Source: Parietaria judaica
Taxonomy: Eukaryota > Streptophyta > Magnoliopsida > Rosales > Urticaceae
Assembly: GCA_954871525.1 (NCBI GenBank)
Contig: OX940860.1
Span: forward strand, 29,234,001 to 29,298,000
Direction: 5' to 3'
DNA: 64,000 nucleotides
A program made the position numbers and the translations under genes. Below the pieces are notes generated by a model. The model ran no database searches. It was not told where the DNA came from and saw nothing but the letters and a program-made list of their open reading frames with translations. Below, one piece after another: positions 23,672 to 36,650 of this stretch (the first letter of the stretch is position 1; every line of letters starts with the position of its first letter).

Positions 23672-25400
23672 AAAGTAGCATCTAATTTCATTACTTGATT
23701 TACCCTTGCTTTTGATGTTGTTGTCTCATTTACCACAGAGCTCAATAAGATGAGATAACACTTTAATACTTTGAAAATTATCGAGGCCAAACATTTGACG
23801 CTTTTCAAGCATTATTACTTTTTCTCATCTTGATTTGCCTTTGCATTTTCTTCGCATTCATATTTTACCACCTTGCGGTGACCATTTACTTCTTCGGTGG
23901 ATCTCATGATTCTTGACAACTCTATAAGACTCTACAGCTGGTAATTTATTATTATTAATTAACTGCTTATTTCTGTTTCTTTTTTTTTTTTATAGAAAAA
24001 ATAAATAGTATTTGGTAAATTGGTAACAATACCCCTAAATTTGCATAATTCTTGCGGTATGCTTCCCGAATTTCAATTTTTAGCACTACATTGAGACATG
24101 TATATTAAAAAAGTACCACATTGTCCTTACATGTTAAAAAATAATGGAAAAGTAAGTCATTGGTTGTAGGATTTTCATTTAACCATATTCTTAAATAATT
24201 TAGCTCAATTAATAATAACATAACATACTCGAGCAAGTCACGTGTCTTGCACAAATTAATTATTTTGATATATTTTCAGTTGGCATATATATGCGGCACA
24301 AGTACTCAAAAAGTAGTGGTTTAGGACAACGTAATTCGAGTATTTATTTTATCCGCGTTAAGTACTTAATTTTACAATTTATATGAGTCTTCTAGTTCCG
24401 TTAGTCTTCAAATTAGGTATATGGGAGATCATGGACACATTTAGCGTAATAATATTATTACTAAAGTCGTGATAAACAAACAACACGATTATGTCGCTCT
24501 AAATATTGTTTGATAGGTACTTATACTGCAACTATCCATTTTTTTTTATATTTTTTTTTTTTGCGTGAGAGTGCAATTTTGGGGACAATTTTTCAAGAAT
24601 CATACAAAATTTGGATCCAATTACTCATAAAAAGAATTAATGGTACCAATAGGAGACACTTTTTCAATTTTCTTATTAATGGACACAACGTAAACATGAA
24701 CCGGAAATTTGGTTGCATTTAAGAACACCTAACTAATCGTTTACAATTAATAATTCATTATTTTACATTCACATGTATAATAAAGGATCTTGTAAGATCT
24801 AAATTTTATAGGGACCAAAAATAATATACATTTTAATTAAAAATGTCATACATTTAATTTAGTTTTTTCTCTTTACACCATGCAAAGATATACTCTTCGT
24901 TTTTTAAAATAGCCAAATACATTTATGTGCAATATTTAAATACTATTTCCTATGTTTCTATTTTATAATGCTTGATTAATTTCTTAAAATAAAATCCCTA
25001 TAATTGACATTTGACAGTCAGTAATATAAATTTAGAAGGTATATACAAGTAGTATTTTTATTTATGAATAAAGAGTAATTTTGAGTTAAAAAAATAAAAA
25101 TAAAATGTTAAAACAAAAGTAAATTTTCAGGGTATAGTTTAACGGTAACCTTTTAAAAAAAATGTATATTTTTATGAAATTAAAAGTAAAGAATGTATAA
25201 AAATATAAATAAACCCGTAAAAACTAAAAACATGTATTATGTTTATTTGTCATCTCTGTACATAATATTATTTAGAAGTGTCAAAAAAAGAAACATAATT
25301 ACAGCGTGCAGGAACCGAATAAATGCGGAAAGCGCTCAATATACTATTCCAATTTCCACATAATTATGCATTTTTAATCCCCTTCTTAATTTATTTTAAT
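23672..25400. other. AT-rich intergenic region
   Basis: No gene or clear element. Open frames here are AT-driven and lack family motifs. Confidence 0.6.
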
Positions 25401-25792
25401 TAGTTTGAGCTGCACAAAAAACGTCGCCAAATAGGACCGCGACGCGTCGCGACGTTCGCGACGTTGACCCAAAAATCGCGACTGGTCGCGATGAAGACAC
25501 GTGGTCGCGACTGAGGGAGACTCGATCCGCGAACTCGATCCGACGGCCAGGATTAAGCCACGTCAGCGATCCGAGTGAGGGGGTTTTTTGTGTTTGTTTG
25601 TGGCGTAAATAACCCAATTTTTACTCGAAATTTATTACCCAACCACAATTATTACCCACTTTACTCGAATTTCAACCCTAAAATTTCAAATTTCAAATTT
25701 CAAAATCTTTTCACCCACTATCTCCTCACAATTATTTACCCACTTCACCCACCACAATAATTATTTACCCACCCCACTCTCTCCTCAAACTC

Positions 25793-25800
25793 TATAAATA
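25793..25800 (+). promoter_or_regulatory. TATA box of the hAT transposase gene
   Basis: TATAAATA is followed by a CT-rich leader and, 147 bases after its last base, by the ATG at 25947. Confidence 0.55.
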
Positions 25801-25946
25801 CCACATCTTCCTCCCTCATTTCCTCACCAACAATCTTCCATCTGTCTCTCAAATTCTCTCAATTCTCTAAGTTTTTTCCACTCTAAAGCTCTAAAGTTCT
25901 CAAGTTCTAAAGGTCTAAATTTCTCAAGTTCAAAAGTTCTCTCATT

Positions 25947-28104
25947 ATGTCTCGAAGAAGCGGCGGTAGTTCCGGGGGTCGAAAGGGCGGCTAGGAATTT
26001 GCAACCCCAATTTCAACTAGGGGGAACATCGCAGCCTACACCCGAGGGCTACATTCCCCTTATGCTACCCCAAGAAATATTTCCCTCCCCTCCCAATCCA
26101 GATTATCCCGATGATACAGTACGGTCTATAAGACCTAGTCTAGTCCGGGCGTTGGCCCACCACCAAGCCAATCCCGAACGTGTGTCCCGAGAAACGGTCG
26201 AGGCGGTGGCTCAATCTAGTGGGAAATAACGATCCTTTTTTCGATCTCATGTTACGGGAACACGCCGATTACAGAGCTCAAGGTCCCGAAGGTGCCGATC
26301 CCGACGAACCTCAAGGTCCCGAAGATGCCGATCCAGACGAAACTCAACGTCCCCACGATGCCGATCCCGACGACTTTCAAACGCCGCCCTCGGTCCGTGG
26401 TTCAAATGTCGGGGTTTACAACCACGGTTCTCCTCTACCTTCCAATCGAGATAGCGGGGAAGCCTCCGTTGCCCGTCCTCGCGACATCGACGTCCTTCAA
26501 CCGGGTAATAACCTTTAGTCATTTCTCTATTTATAGCTATTAGTCATTTTTCTATTTTATTAATTAATAATAATTAATAATTAATAAGTTAGTACTTAGT
26601 AATAAATAATAATTAATAATCAATAATTAATAATTAATAATCATGGTCGAATTTCTTGAAAGTCTTAGTATGCTCTGTGGTTGCGGTTCCGACTGATCTT
26701 CCACATCAGAAACGAATTTCTTGATATTTTTTGTTAGTTAATAATCATTTAATCATTTTAGTTTAATTTTTTCAATTACTTAATAATCATTTAATCATAC
26801 TAGTTTAATAATCAATTTGTAAGTGTTGTTGTCACGTCACTTGAAAGTCTTAGTATGCTCTGTGGTTGCGGTTCCGACTGATCTTCCACATCAGAAACGA
26901 ATTTCTTGATATTTTTTGTTATGTAATAATTATTTAATTAGTTAATAATCAATTAATCATATTAGTTTAATTAAACTTTAAATAGTTACTTAAATAAGTT
27001 AAATAAATTAAAATGGTATTTTTTATGTGTGGTGATAATTATAAAGTTTTTACGAATTATGGTGTCTTAGAAAGATTGGTTTTTAAATAAGGTTTGCTTT
27101 GCAATCTCCTCCAAGCTAGCCTGGGAACCTCGGGGAGTTCTGTCTAGAAAAGCTTGGGCTTAAAGGGAGATCATAGCATCCTTTCCAGTCGATCTGGAAC
27201 TCGAGCCGTCAGAGCGAATCTCGGAGGCGGAATGGACAACCGCAAAAAAATTCACTAAATTTCTTAAACCGTTTTATGTTGTTACTTTAAATTTTTCAAA
27301 CCAAAAACGTCCTTCTTTGAATCATGGGATTTTGGGTCTATTTGAAATTACTAACACTTTTTCAGAATTCGCAAACGACCCTATTATTGCTCCCCTGATT
27401 GAAGAAATGGTTGAAAAATTCAAAATTTATTGGGATCCACCCCCTTTTTCGTATTGTTTCGGTTCTATATTAGACCCTCGTATTATGTTTACTTTCGGTG
27501 CAATAATGGTAGCAATCGGGCAAAACATATGGGTGGATTACACTGATTACATTACGGTTGTTAATGATTTTTTTATGAATTGTACAGGGAATACGACCGG
27601 CGGTTCCCACAGTTCAACACCGAGGAGGAGCGGCGGACAGTGATGCAAAGCCCAACCAAGTCCGCACTAGCGTTTAGCCGGAGGCTCAAGCAACGAATGG
27701 ATCGCGGTGAAGCAACGGGATCTGGTTCGGCACTGGCACGGACGGATGACACGGACGGCTTGCCAGAAGAAGTCAAACGTTACTACGGCCTTCGGATCGA
27801 CGACGAATCAGCTGACTTCGATGTCATCAATTGGTGGAAGAATGAATGGGAAATATTCCCGATATTGGCGAGAATGGCGAGGGATATACTGTCCATCCCC
27901 ATTTTAAGCGTTGCTTCGGAGAGCGCATTCAGTACGGCTAAGAATATCATCGACGACCGGAGGTCGTCAATAACCGGCACACACCTCGAGCAAGCCGTGG
28001 TATTGAACGACTGGATGTTCCGCAACCCCGTAATCGCCCAACGGTCCGAACCAACCGAGCTTGAGCTTATGACACAAAAGTTTAACGATTGGTTCCCCGA
28101 GTGA
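25947..28104 (+). pseudogene. hAT transposase remnant with C-terminal dimerisation domain
   Basis: An ATG at 25947 opens a frame that stops at 25992 after fifteen codons. A related Pro-rich N-terminal segment continues in another frame (25999-26229). After a 0.7-kb AT-rich gap, transposase resumes near 27225 with AEWTTAKKFTKFLKPFYVV, then shifts frame between 27570 and 27600. The last part (27580-28104) holds the hAT C-terminal dimerisation domain, with INWWKNEWEIFPILARMARD, IPILSVASESAFSTA and a final DWMF. The enzyme class, RICESLEEPER/BED-type hAT transposase, is well known. Stops, frameshifts and the missing middle make it non-functional. Confidence 0.88.
26655..27020. repeat. Direct repeat of ~185 bases inside the hAT element
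   Basis: A block beginning CTTGAAAGTCTTAGTATGCT (26655) recurs at 26840 almost unchanged for at least 82 bases, followed each time by AT-rich sequence with TTAATAATCATTTAATCAT words. It fills the place where the middle of the transposase gene should be. Confidence 0.85.
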
Positions 28105-28693
28105 TGCAATGTAACGCCAATAATGATGTGCTCTTTCCTCTTTTGGTTTTATTCCCTAAGGAGAGTTTTACAAGAGAGGTTTTAGTGAGGCATCTTGTAA
28201 TATTTACACTGAATATTTACAGCTTTCTTCCACCTTATTGTAATATTCACAATGAATAATACAACTCTTTTTTTTAATATCTCGTTTTGTCATATTTATT
28301 TATTTCTTATTAAATTTTTAAAAATTATTAATATGTTACAAATGAATATTTATTAACATATCTTACCAATTAAAAATTAACATATAAAGTATAAATAATA
28401 AATTATAACATACTTAAATATTAATTTTGAAATAAATAAAGCATAAATAATAATTTTAAATAATGTAACACTTAAATTCGGATAAAAACTAATAAAATTA
28501 AACATTGGAAACAAACATTGAACTTTTGCCGCAACCCTTTTTCTAGTCCACTTCCTCACTTCGTCGTTAAATCGCGACCAAGTCGCGATTCACCACGACT
28601 CCACACGCCACGACGCATCGCGACGTCTTGACTGGAGATTTTGGCGACTTCGCCGCGCCGCGACGCGCCGCGACGTCGTGGTGTGCAGCACTA

Positions 28694-28916
28694 AGTTTTA
28701 GGCTTTTAGCTGATTAAAATATATACTTCAACTTGATTGAAGAGGCCATTAGCGCCAGATCTGCGGGTCGTTTTCTTCTTCTTCTCAAGAATTAAAAAAA
28801 AATGAAAATTAACATTCATTGCATCATGCATGAACAATATTAATATAATTTAGACAAAATATATATTAAAATTAGTGATATATTATATCATTTTAATGTA
28901 ATATTAATACTTTTTA

Positions 28917-28955
<39 letters not shown>

Positions 28956-31900
28956 TTGAATCATCTTAATTTTAATAGATCTGCGTTTTTCTTTTTCTTC
29001 TCAATAATTAAAAAAATTAAAAAATTATTACTCTCATGCATTATGCATGAACAACATTAATAGAAAATTAGACAAAAATATACTAAAATTTTAGTAATAT
29101 ATTATATCATTATAATATAATTTAATATTTTATTTTATTTTGAAATGTAAATATATGAAATTTTAGTTGAATCATCAAATTTTATTAAAATTTAAATCTA
29201 ACACCCTCATGTGTAATTGTTAAAAAAAAAAATTTGCCTTACTTCATAGCTTCGCTGATCCGAAATTGCTAATTGCATTGGTTCTCATAAATTAGTGGAT
29301 ATTAGCCTTTTATACAGGCCAAAAATTTCAATAATATTTTTTTAATGTTAATAATGAGCCCGCTCGCGATGGGCTGCTCCGTTATTCAGTTTGAGGCCAA
29401 TAATTTATCGGAAAAAATTACCGCAGGCATGATCTAAGATTTCCAACTTGTGCTCTTTTTTCTTTTTTTTTTGTTCTTCTTTTAAATCTATAATTTGTTC
29501 ATTTTCACCACCTATTTTTTTCGTTTCTTTTTATTATATCTAATCATTATGGTTTTTGGCTTTTTGCTTTAGCATGCTTATGGGTTAAAGTCTTCAAGAG
29601 TTGAATTAGTTTCAAATAAAGTTGATGACCTAACATATAATAAAGCCATAAAATAACGAACAAAAAGAAAAACTATATGCTAACCAGCTAGGGCAAGCAA
29701 AAAGTGGTCAAATGTTGCAACTTGGAAGAATACAAGGGCTTAGATTAATAAATCAAAATAGTATCTCCTCTTTCAATTTGCATTTCAAAATTAGTAATTC
29801 TGACTGTAATGCATGCTCGTTATACGTTCAAAAAGTACCTGTACGGTAGACGCTAAAAATAACAAAAGAAAAAAATAACTTGCGTTCGACATATTATGAC
29901 GTGTTCGAGTATATATTAATCTATTATAATCTATATTTATGGCCTTGTTGGATTTTTGTATTACCATTTACCAGTCTCTTCAATAATTAAATTTATTGAT
30001 TTTCTTTTAATACGCTCATAATAATCAGGTATACTAACTGAACTCATTAGGTAATTGGCACGAGTTACCATTTTCTAATATTTTTTAAAGTAAAAGGGAA
30101 CAATGGAGTTTTTTTTTTTTTAATTTAAAAGGTCAAGTTGCACCTACATGCAAAATTTAAGGACTTCAATGACAAATTCTAAAAAAATCTACCATATTTT
30201 CAGCTGCCGACAACTTGTAAATAGACTTCACTTATTTTGTTTTATTTAAAAGCTGCAATAAATGAATATGATATATATAAATATAAATAAATTTTGTTCG
30301 AAAAGAAACAAATAAAACCCCATATTGGCCTTTCATCACGGATGCAAACTTGTGAGCTGTATAATTTAATCACTCGTCTTATCGTTAACTCTAGCAATTT
30401 GAGACATATATCTCTATACACAAACAAATAATAATAATAATAATAATAATAAGTTATTATTTAATGGAATTGACCACCAGTGATATAGAATCATGGATAA
30501 GGTAATTGACTAGTATGGAGATAAAGAGAGACAATGAACTAGCTAAGGTTTGCGTTTACGCAACTAACTAATACAAATACTTGGCTGCTTTACGTTGGCG
30601 ATGGTTTGGTATAATCCCCATGCAAAACACACGTAAGCATCTTATCGTTATATAGTCTCGACTTTAGGACCCGTTAATTTGCCTCGCCATCCCACCATTT
30701 GTTAGGCAAAAACATAGGCGGAATCAAGATTTAAATTTTGAAAAAATTTATTAAAATTTTTAGTGTTAATTTTTAATTTTAAAAATAATTAATGTTGAAA
30801 ATGTTAATAAAATGATGTGGGTCGGGGTTCCAAGCCCACTGTTATTGAGATACAATTTTGTCGTTTAATTTGTATAAAATGACAAATATGACATATATGG
30901 GCCTGGTCAAAGCCTATCACTGAGGCATGCCAGTCGACGAGGATAAGTCAGACCCAGGAAGCAACCTCGTCGACTCCAGGATTCATGGTCGACGAGGCAT
31001 GCGACGAGCACCTAGGATTCCATCAACTAGGGCATTCGATTCCGTATATGAGGAACTGGTGTTGGCGACGAGAGCATCACGTTCCCTTCTTTAGTAAGAG
31101 ATTAAATGACAACAGTTTAGCAATAAGGCAATTAAGCCTAGCCGTTAAGTGATGCATGTATTTTAGTATTAACCAAGATGAAACCTCCTCGGTAATGAAA
31201 GCGAGGAGGAATCCTATTCAAAAGGTATAGGAATTTTATAAATACAGTAAAACTTTTATAAATTAATATTGTTGGGACCGAATAATTTTTTTATATTATC
31301 GAGGTTATTAATTTATTGAGGTAAAATTTAGTCCTATTAGTTAGAGAGGGGACCATACAAAAATAAAATTTTATTGAGATTATTAATTTATAGAGTATTA
31401 GTTTAAGAAGGATCTCAAATCTTTTATATATTGAACAATCGCAATCAACATATTATAATCACAGCATACAAACAAAAAATAAAGGTGTCTTAGAATAGAG
31501 ATTTAGTCGATAAGAATGTATTATTTATAGAGGTCAGAGAAACATTCACCGTGGTCTATGGAATTCTCGACATTAAAATTTAAATTAATTACTTATGCCT
31601 TAAGATCATGTCAATAATTATATTGAATGCAGTGAAATGATCAATCACGTGCACTTCATTCCTTATTTCACGCTACGCGCTTATGATCATATATAACTAT
31701 ACATTATGCATATATATAATTATAAAAACTGAATATTATTAATATATGTACGTTCATAATTATATATATATATGCATTAAAACTTTCCATGGAACAGAAC
31801 CAAATAGTATAAATATACATCATATTTTAAATATTATTTTAAACTTTAAATATGTCAACTTAAATATATCTTCAAAATATATTTTACCTCGGTAGAATTT

Positions 31901-33218
31901 AACTTTTTGCTTGTTATGTAATTTCATTTCTGACGAGACAACTACGATGAAGCGGAAAAGCAATGGAAGTGAGGAAGAGCGACGGCGAGTTCGGAAGAAA
32001 GCCAATAGTTAGTAATCATATTTTTCGTTTAATTTTTTTATTAAATTAATTGAAAGAATATTTTAATTGAAGTTTCTGTTACATGATTTGACTGTTTTTA
32101 TTTAATTTAAATTGCGGGTATATTTTTCAAAATTATAAATAGAGGATATGAAAAAGTAAATATCTTATTTATAATATTACTATATACTGTTTATTATTCT
32201 TGTTAATAATAATTTAAAGAAGGAGCATGTCTTTTCGCGAAGCCCAAGGTTGTCGAGTTTATTATTATAATTTATATGTGTATGTGTATATAATAATTTT
32301 TTTATTAGGAAGATCTTGTTATAGAATATAGAATGGAATCGATCACAAAATATCACATCTAGACCCTAGTTTTTTTATTTATATTAAAAAACTAAGCTTT
32401 GATCTTAATTCTTAACAATGAATAAATAGTGTGTGTATATATATTAATAAAAAATAATTGACGTCATGCATGATCCATTTTTTCCTTTCATTATGACATT
32501 ATGTTCAATAAATACATATAAATTATATACAAATTAATGGAAACGCGTACGCGATTCTGTATTATTTTTCAAATAAGTCATGGCCCCATTTAATTATGAT
32601 TATTAGTTGTTGGTTTAATTTGGATCTATACTTGAAGAAAAACAATAGCATATTTATCAAACAAAAAAGTTGAAATGATGCAAAAATTAAAGAGAGCAAC
32701 AAACAATGTAGCACTTTGCTTATAGACAAAGACATATATATATATATATAATTATATATAATATAGCTAAGCTCTCTAATAAACAATATTCCCTAATTAA
32801 TATTAAGGGCATATTTCACTTTCTTAGTAAGTGTAAATAAACTAATTATCATGTGTATTGTTCTGGATTAATACGTTGCCTTGTTTACACGAATATTCAA
32901 TGATAGTGATTAATGCTTGTAGCATTATATCTGTACGAGTTGTATGACTATATATATATAGAGAGAGAGAATATGTGAGTGAGAAGCTTGGACCCCATAA
33001 ATCACATGACCCTTTTTTTAGTTAGTTAGTGCGGAGGACATAATCCACTAAGTTTTGGGGTACATTCATCCAAAACACATGACATATATAATCTATATCT
33101 ATATATATAAAAAAAATCTACTCACAATAAATTGGTGCTCTATATAGCTTGGAAATGGAGAATCCTATCATTTTAAAATTTCACTATTTTAGATTTATTT
33201 TTAAAACATATCATCATC
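28694..33218. other. AT-rich intergenic region with repeats
   Basis: No gene is visible. It includes a 220-base tandem duplication (28757-29195), an (ATA)n run at about 30427-30452, and a block at about 30810-31260 rich in GTCGACGAGG words. After that comes TE-like sequence (about 31245-31420) of the AATTAATATTGTTGGGACC type. No complete element could be delimited. Confidence 0.5.
28757..29195. repeat. Tandem duplication, ~220-base unit
   Basis: AGATCTGCG begins both copies (28757 and 28977). Each continues with a TTCTTCTCAA tract, CATGCATGAAC or CATGCATGAACAA, and ATATATTATATCATT, and closes with TTAGTTGAATCATC. Copy one contains an expanded AT microsatellite (about 28919-28952). Confidence 0.85.
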
Positions 33219-33713
33219 CAAAGTTCAACTTGCCGAATTTGCCGATAAATCGCTTGCCGTTTTCGACGGATTTATCGTTTGCTTGCCGATTAATCGACGG
33301 AAAACTAATAAACACTGTAGATTATCGTTACCAACACTTATCGAGGATTATCGATGAATTATCAACACTTATAGAGGTTTATCGATGAAAAAATCACTAA
33401 AATATTTTTAAGAATATATTTACTAAGTTTATAATGTTGATAAAACATTAAAATGCCAAACATAAAATCATTTCATACTCAAACATTGGTAAATAAAATA
33501 TAGTCTCACTCTCACATATGTAAATACTCGAATAAAATCATTGAAAAGTGTAAAATTTCTTGAAAAGTACCATATTTTTGTTATTTTTCAAGATGTTTGT
33601 CGATTTTCGACAAAAATCATGAAAAAGTACTGGCATTGCCGTCTTGCCGATAACTACCGGCAAGACGGATAATCGAAGATTATCAAAGATAATCATGAAA
33701 AAGTCGAACCTTG
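33219..33713. mobile_element. Non-autonomous hAT element
   Basis: Ends CAAAGTTCAACTT and AAGTCGAACCTTG are inverted repeats. A perfect 8-bp duplication TCATCATC flanks it (33211-33218 and 33714-33721). The subterminal regions are full of TTGCCGATAA/TTATCGA words. The ends match those of the much larger element at 34615-40027, so both belong to one family. Confidence 0.85.
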
Positions 33714-33721
33714 TCATCATC

Positions 33722-34614
33722 ACTAAATAATATTCACTACAGTTTTACACGAAATTATTGTAGCCATTATTGAGGTTATTACTTTTTTAGATGCGTGCAA
33801 CATTTACAACATTTAATTTAATAGATACTTAATTCTATACCTGGTTGTAACATATGACTTTTCTAATTCTATAAAATTGATGCCTTTCTTGATTAATACA
33901 AGAAACCAAAAAGACACCACTAAAATTTATATTTAAAACTTTTGAGGAATGAATTCAAAACAATAATGATGGCAATGATAAAGGAAGTTTTTCAATTCTT
34001 ATCGTATAAATATAATCCTTCTCTCAATCTTGGATTCTTCTCGAGGTTCATCTTTCTCTCTCTCTTTTAGTTGTAGTGTGTGTGTATTTTTTTTTTAAAA
34101 AAATTGTGTGGTCATATGGTTTGATCATATCCGAGAAACTTAAAATCGGTAAGTTTTTTCTTTCAATAAATATTTTCTTAAATTATTTTTGAGGATATAT
34201 GTGCTCTCCTATAGAGTTATTTATGGTTTTTTTTTTCTCTCTAACAATTTTTTTTATTTTTTTTTACGTATAGGTTATATATTAATACTATAAGGTCTAA
34301 TATATAGCTACTGATCACATATATACATTTATAAATCGTGTCTTCTGTTTGTATCCACTGATCAAATTCATTTGTTTTATTCTCTAATGAATAACCATAT
34401 GTTTCTTTGGTTTGTTTGTCGAAGATCGTGGCGTGCCTTCTTCATGATTGCGCTTCAAACAACACACCACCGGATCCGAATAAGAAATCACACATGTAAC
34501 GTAATTAAAGAATCCTTTTTGTGTGCCATTGGAATGTCATGCTATGGAGAGTCAAACACCTCGATAGGAATCGAAAAAGGCATGGCCGACAAAGCTCGAT
34601 CGAGTTCTATAAAC
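33722..34614 (+). other. Possible disrupted transcription unit
   Basis: A TATAAATA word (34005-34012), a CT-rich stretch (34018-34070) and a strong splice-donor consensus (GTAAGT at 34149) are followed by a GC-richer segment (34421-34614) with an AG-type acceptor just before it. I recognise no protein in it. The hAT element inserts at its end. This may be a broken or non-coding gene, or chance. Confidence 0.25.
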
Positions 34615-35079
34615 CAAGGTGCAAAATTTCGGGAAAATCGCTCGACTTTCGGGCCGATTTTCGTTTTTCGGAGGCTACCGAAACGAAAGCCTTCTCGTTT
34701 CGCTGTCGTTTTCCCTTTTGCCGAGACTTTCGCAACGACAATCGCATTTCATGTCGTTTATCGTTTTTTGCCTGCAAAACGACGAAAAGTGGTTGGAATT
34801 TTGCATTTTTGGTAGATTTCGGCAAAAATACCAATTAAACTTTCGGCAAAAATAATTATACTCACACAAGAGCACCCCACCCCACCCCACCTCGCCACGC
34901 TCGTCCGGTCGGACGGCGGCGGCGCGCGCGTGTGGTGGTGTAACATTTGTGTGAGTCCTACCCCATCCACAAAATCCTATGACCCTAAGGGCCCAAGCCC
35001 TTGTCCCTAATATTTGGTATATAAACATCACCAAACTCTTGTCATCTATCAATGTGTGACTTTTTGTTTTCAACTAATA

Positions 35080-35400
35080 TCACACATTCACACTTAACAT
35101 ACACATACACTTCACCTAATAATTTAACTTAATATTACACACTTCAAATAATATTATACACTTAACATACATATTAACTTCACCTAACATACATATACAC
35201 TTAATATACATATTCATTTAATATTATACACTTCAACTAATATTAAATTTGTTAACATACCTATACAATTAACATGCATATTCACTTAATATTACACACT
35301 TAATTAACATACATATTCACTTCACATAATAATTTGACTTAATATTATACACTTAAACTAATAAAGTGACTTAATATTATACATTTCACCTACATATTTA
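35080..35400. repeat. Degenerate short repeats within the hAT element
   Basis: Irregular copies of words such as CACTTAACATACATATAC and CTTAATATTACACACTT alternate over about 320 bases. Confidence 0.7.
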
Positions 35401-36518
35401 AGTTACAAATGTGTTTTGTTGTATACAATTATGTCTTGTATTTATTAAATATGTAGTTTTGAACCTATATAAATATCGTGCTTAAATACTCAAATATTTT
35501 TTACAAAATATCCATGCGAAAAGTGCGGTAAATGCGGTATGTCCATGCGAAAAGTGCGGTAAATACGGTATGCGGCATGCCCTTTTTTCCCTTTTCACTA
35601 CTACAAATATGGGATTATACTACGGAGATTCCACTACGCAAGACAAAAAGCGTAGTTGAAAGTCAAGCTTCGACGATGGAAATTATTATGCGTAGTCGGA
35701 TTTAAAAAAAAATAGACTTCCAACTACACAATTTTTTATGTGTCGTCAGAAGCATATATTCGCCGCGGCGAACTAATATTCGCCGCGGCGAGTAGTGTTC
35801 CAACTACGCATATATTAGTGTCGTCAGAATGGAAAACGACATTCATTTCCAACAACACTTATTAGTGTCGTTGGAATGACTCGCCGCGGCAAACTTAAAC
35901 TAGCTGCGGCGATTTTTCCCATAATATTGAAAAAAGTACATATTTTTTTGGAATTGTAAAATATTGAAAAATTAGAAATTTATCATTCAACGACACTTTT
36001 AAGTGTCGTTGGATCACAGGGCTAATATATATTAGCCGCGGCGGATAAGTGATCCAACTACACTTTTAAGTGTAGTTGAAAGTTTCGCCGCGGCTACTAC
36101 TAAATAGGCCGCGGCGTATTTTCACATTTTTTGATATAGTTTAATTTTGTAACATTGTATATAATTAGTAAACAACAAGTTTGACATAATTATTTTTGTA
36201 AGTTGACGTTTTCCCGAATTGTGACTTTATTGCGGCAAAAGTACATATTTCTTTTTGAAAATGGTTAAATTGAGTTTTTTGGTCGATTTTTTTGATGTAA
36301 TTTCATTTTATAACACTTTGAATGATTTTAGAACTGTTATTTTAACATTATTTGTTTTTAAATTTAAGTTTTTCCAATTATTGCGACGAAATTACATTTA
36401 TTAATATATGTTATCAACGATCGATTACTAAATTTTGATTGAAAATATATATTTTTGTACTCTTGAATTAATTTTTGTTTAAATAAAAATGGTTGTTTAG
36501 GATTTTAATAAATTGGTT

Positions 36519-36569
36519 AAACCCTAACCCTAATCCCTAACCCTAAACCCTAAACTCTAACCCTAAACC
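36519..36569. repeat. Interstitial telomere-like tract
   Basis: About seven units of CCCTAAA and its variants CCCTAA/CTCTAA stand in a row. It lies inside the CACTA element, so it is not a chromosome end. Confidence 0.85.
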
Positions 36570-36650
36570 ATTGTTGGCAAAATTTTACTTGGGAAATGAA
36601 TGCATTAGTGGTGTTCATCGTACGCGCACCCAAAAAAACACAAAGATAGA

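Larger units (their letters stand above)
25405..28693 (+). mobile_element. Decayed hAT transposon
   Basis: The left end GAGCTGCACAAAAAACGTCG and right end GACGTCGTGGTGTGCAGCAC form an imperfect inverted repeat. Subterminal arrays of CGCGACG/CGTCGCG words lie just inside both (about 25437-25530 and 28574-28678). It contains the remains of one transposase gene. No exact 8-bp target duplication could be fixed, so the outer limits may be off by several bases. Confidence 0.8.

Noticed and set aside
25999..26543. Overlapping open frames with Asp/Pro or Arg/His-rich repeats
   Set aside because: All read one short repeated stretch in different frames; at most one belongs to the decayed hAT gene.
27060..27245. 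Possible structured non-coding RNA in a GC-richer block
   Set aside because: It leads directly into the hAT transposase frame (AEWTTAKKFTKFLK) and fits a decayed part of that gene.
34372..34855. Open frames of 75-147 residues across 34.4-34.9 kb
   Set aside because: They run through the end of the hAT element and translate its motif arrays; no domain is recognisable.
36519..36569. True telomere or scaffold end
   Set aside because: Only about 50 bases, flanked on both sides by continuous CACTA sequence.
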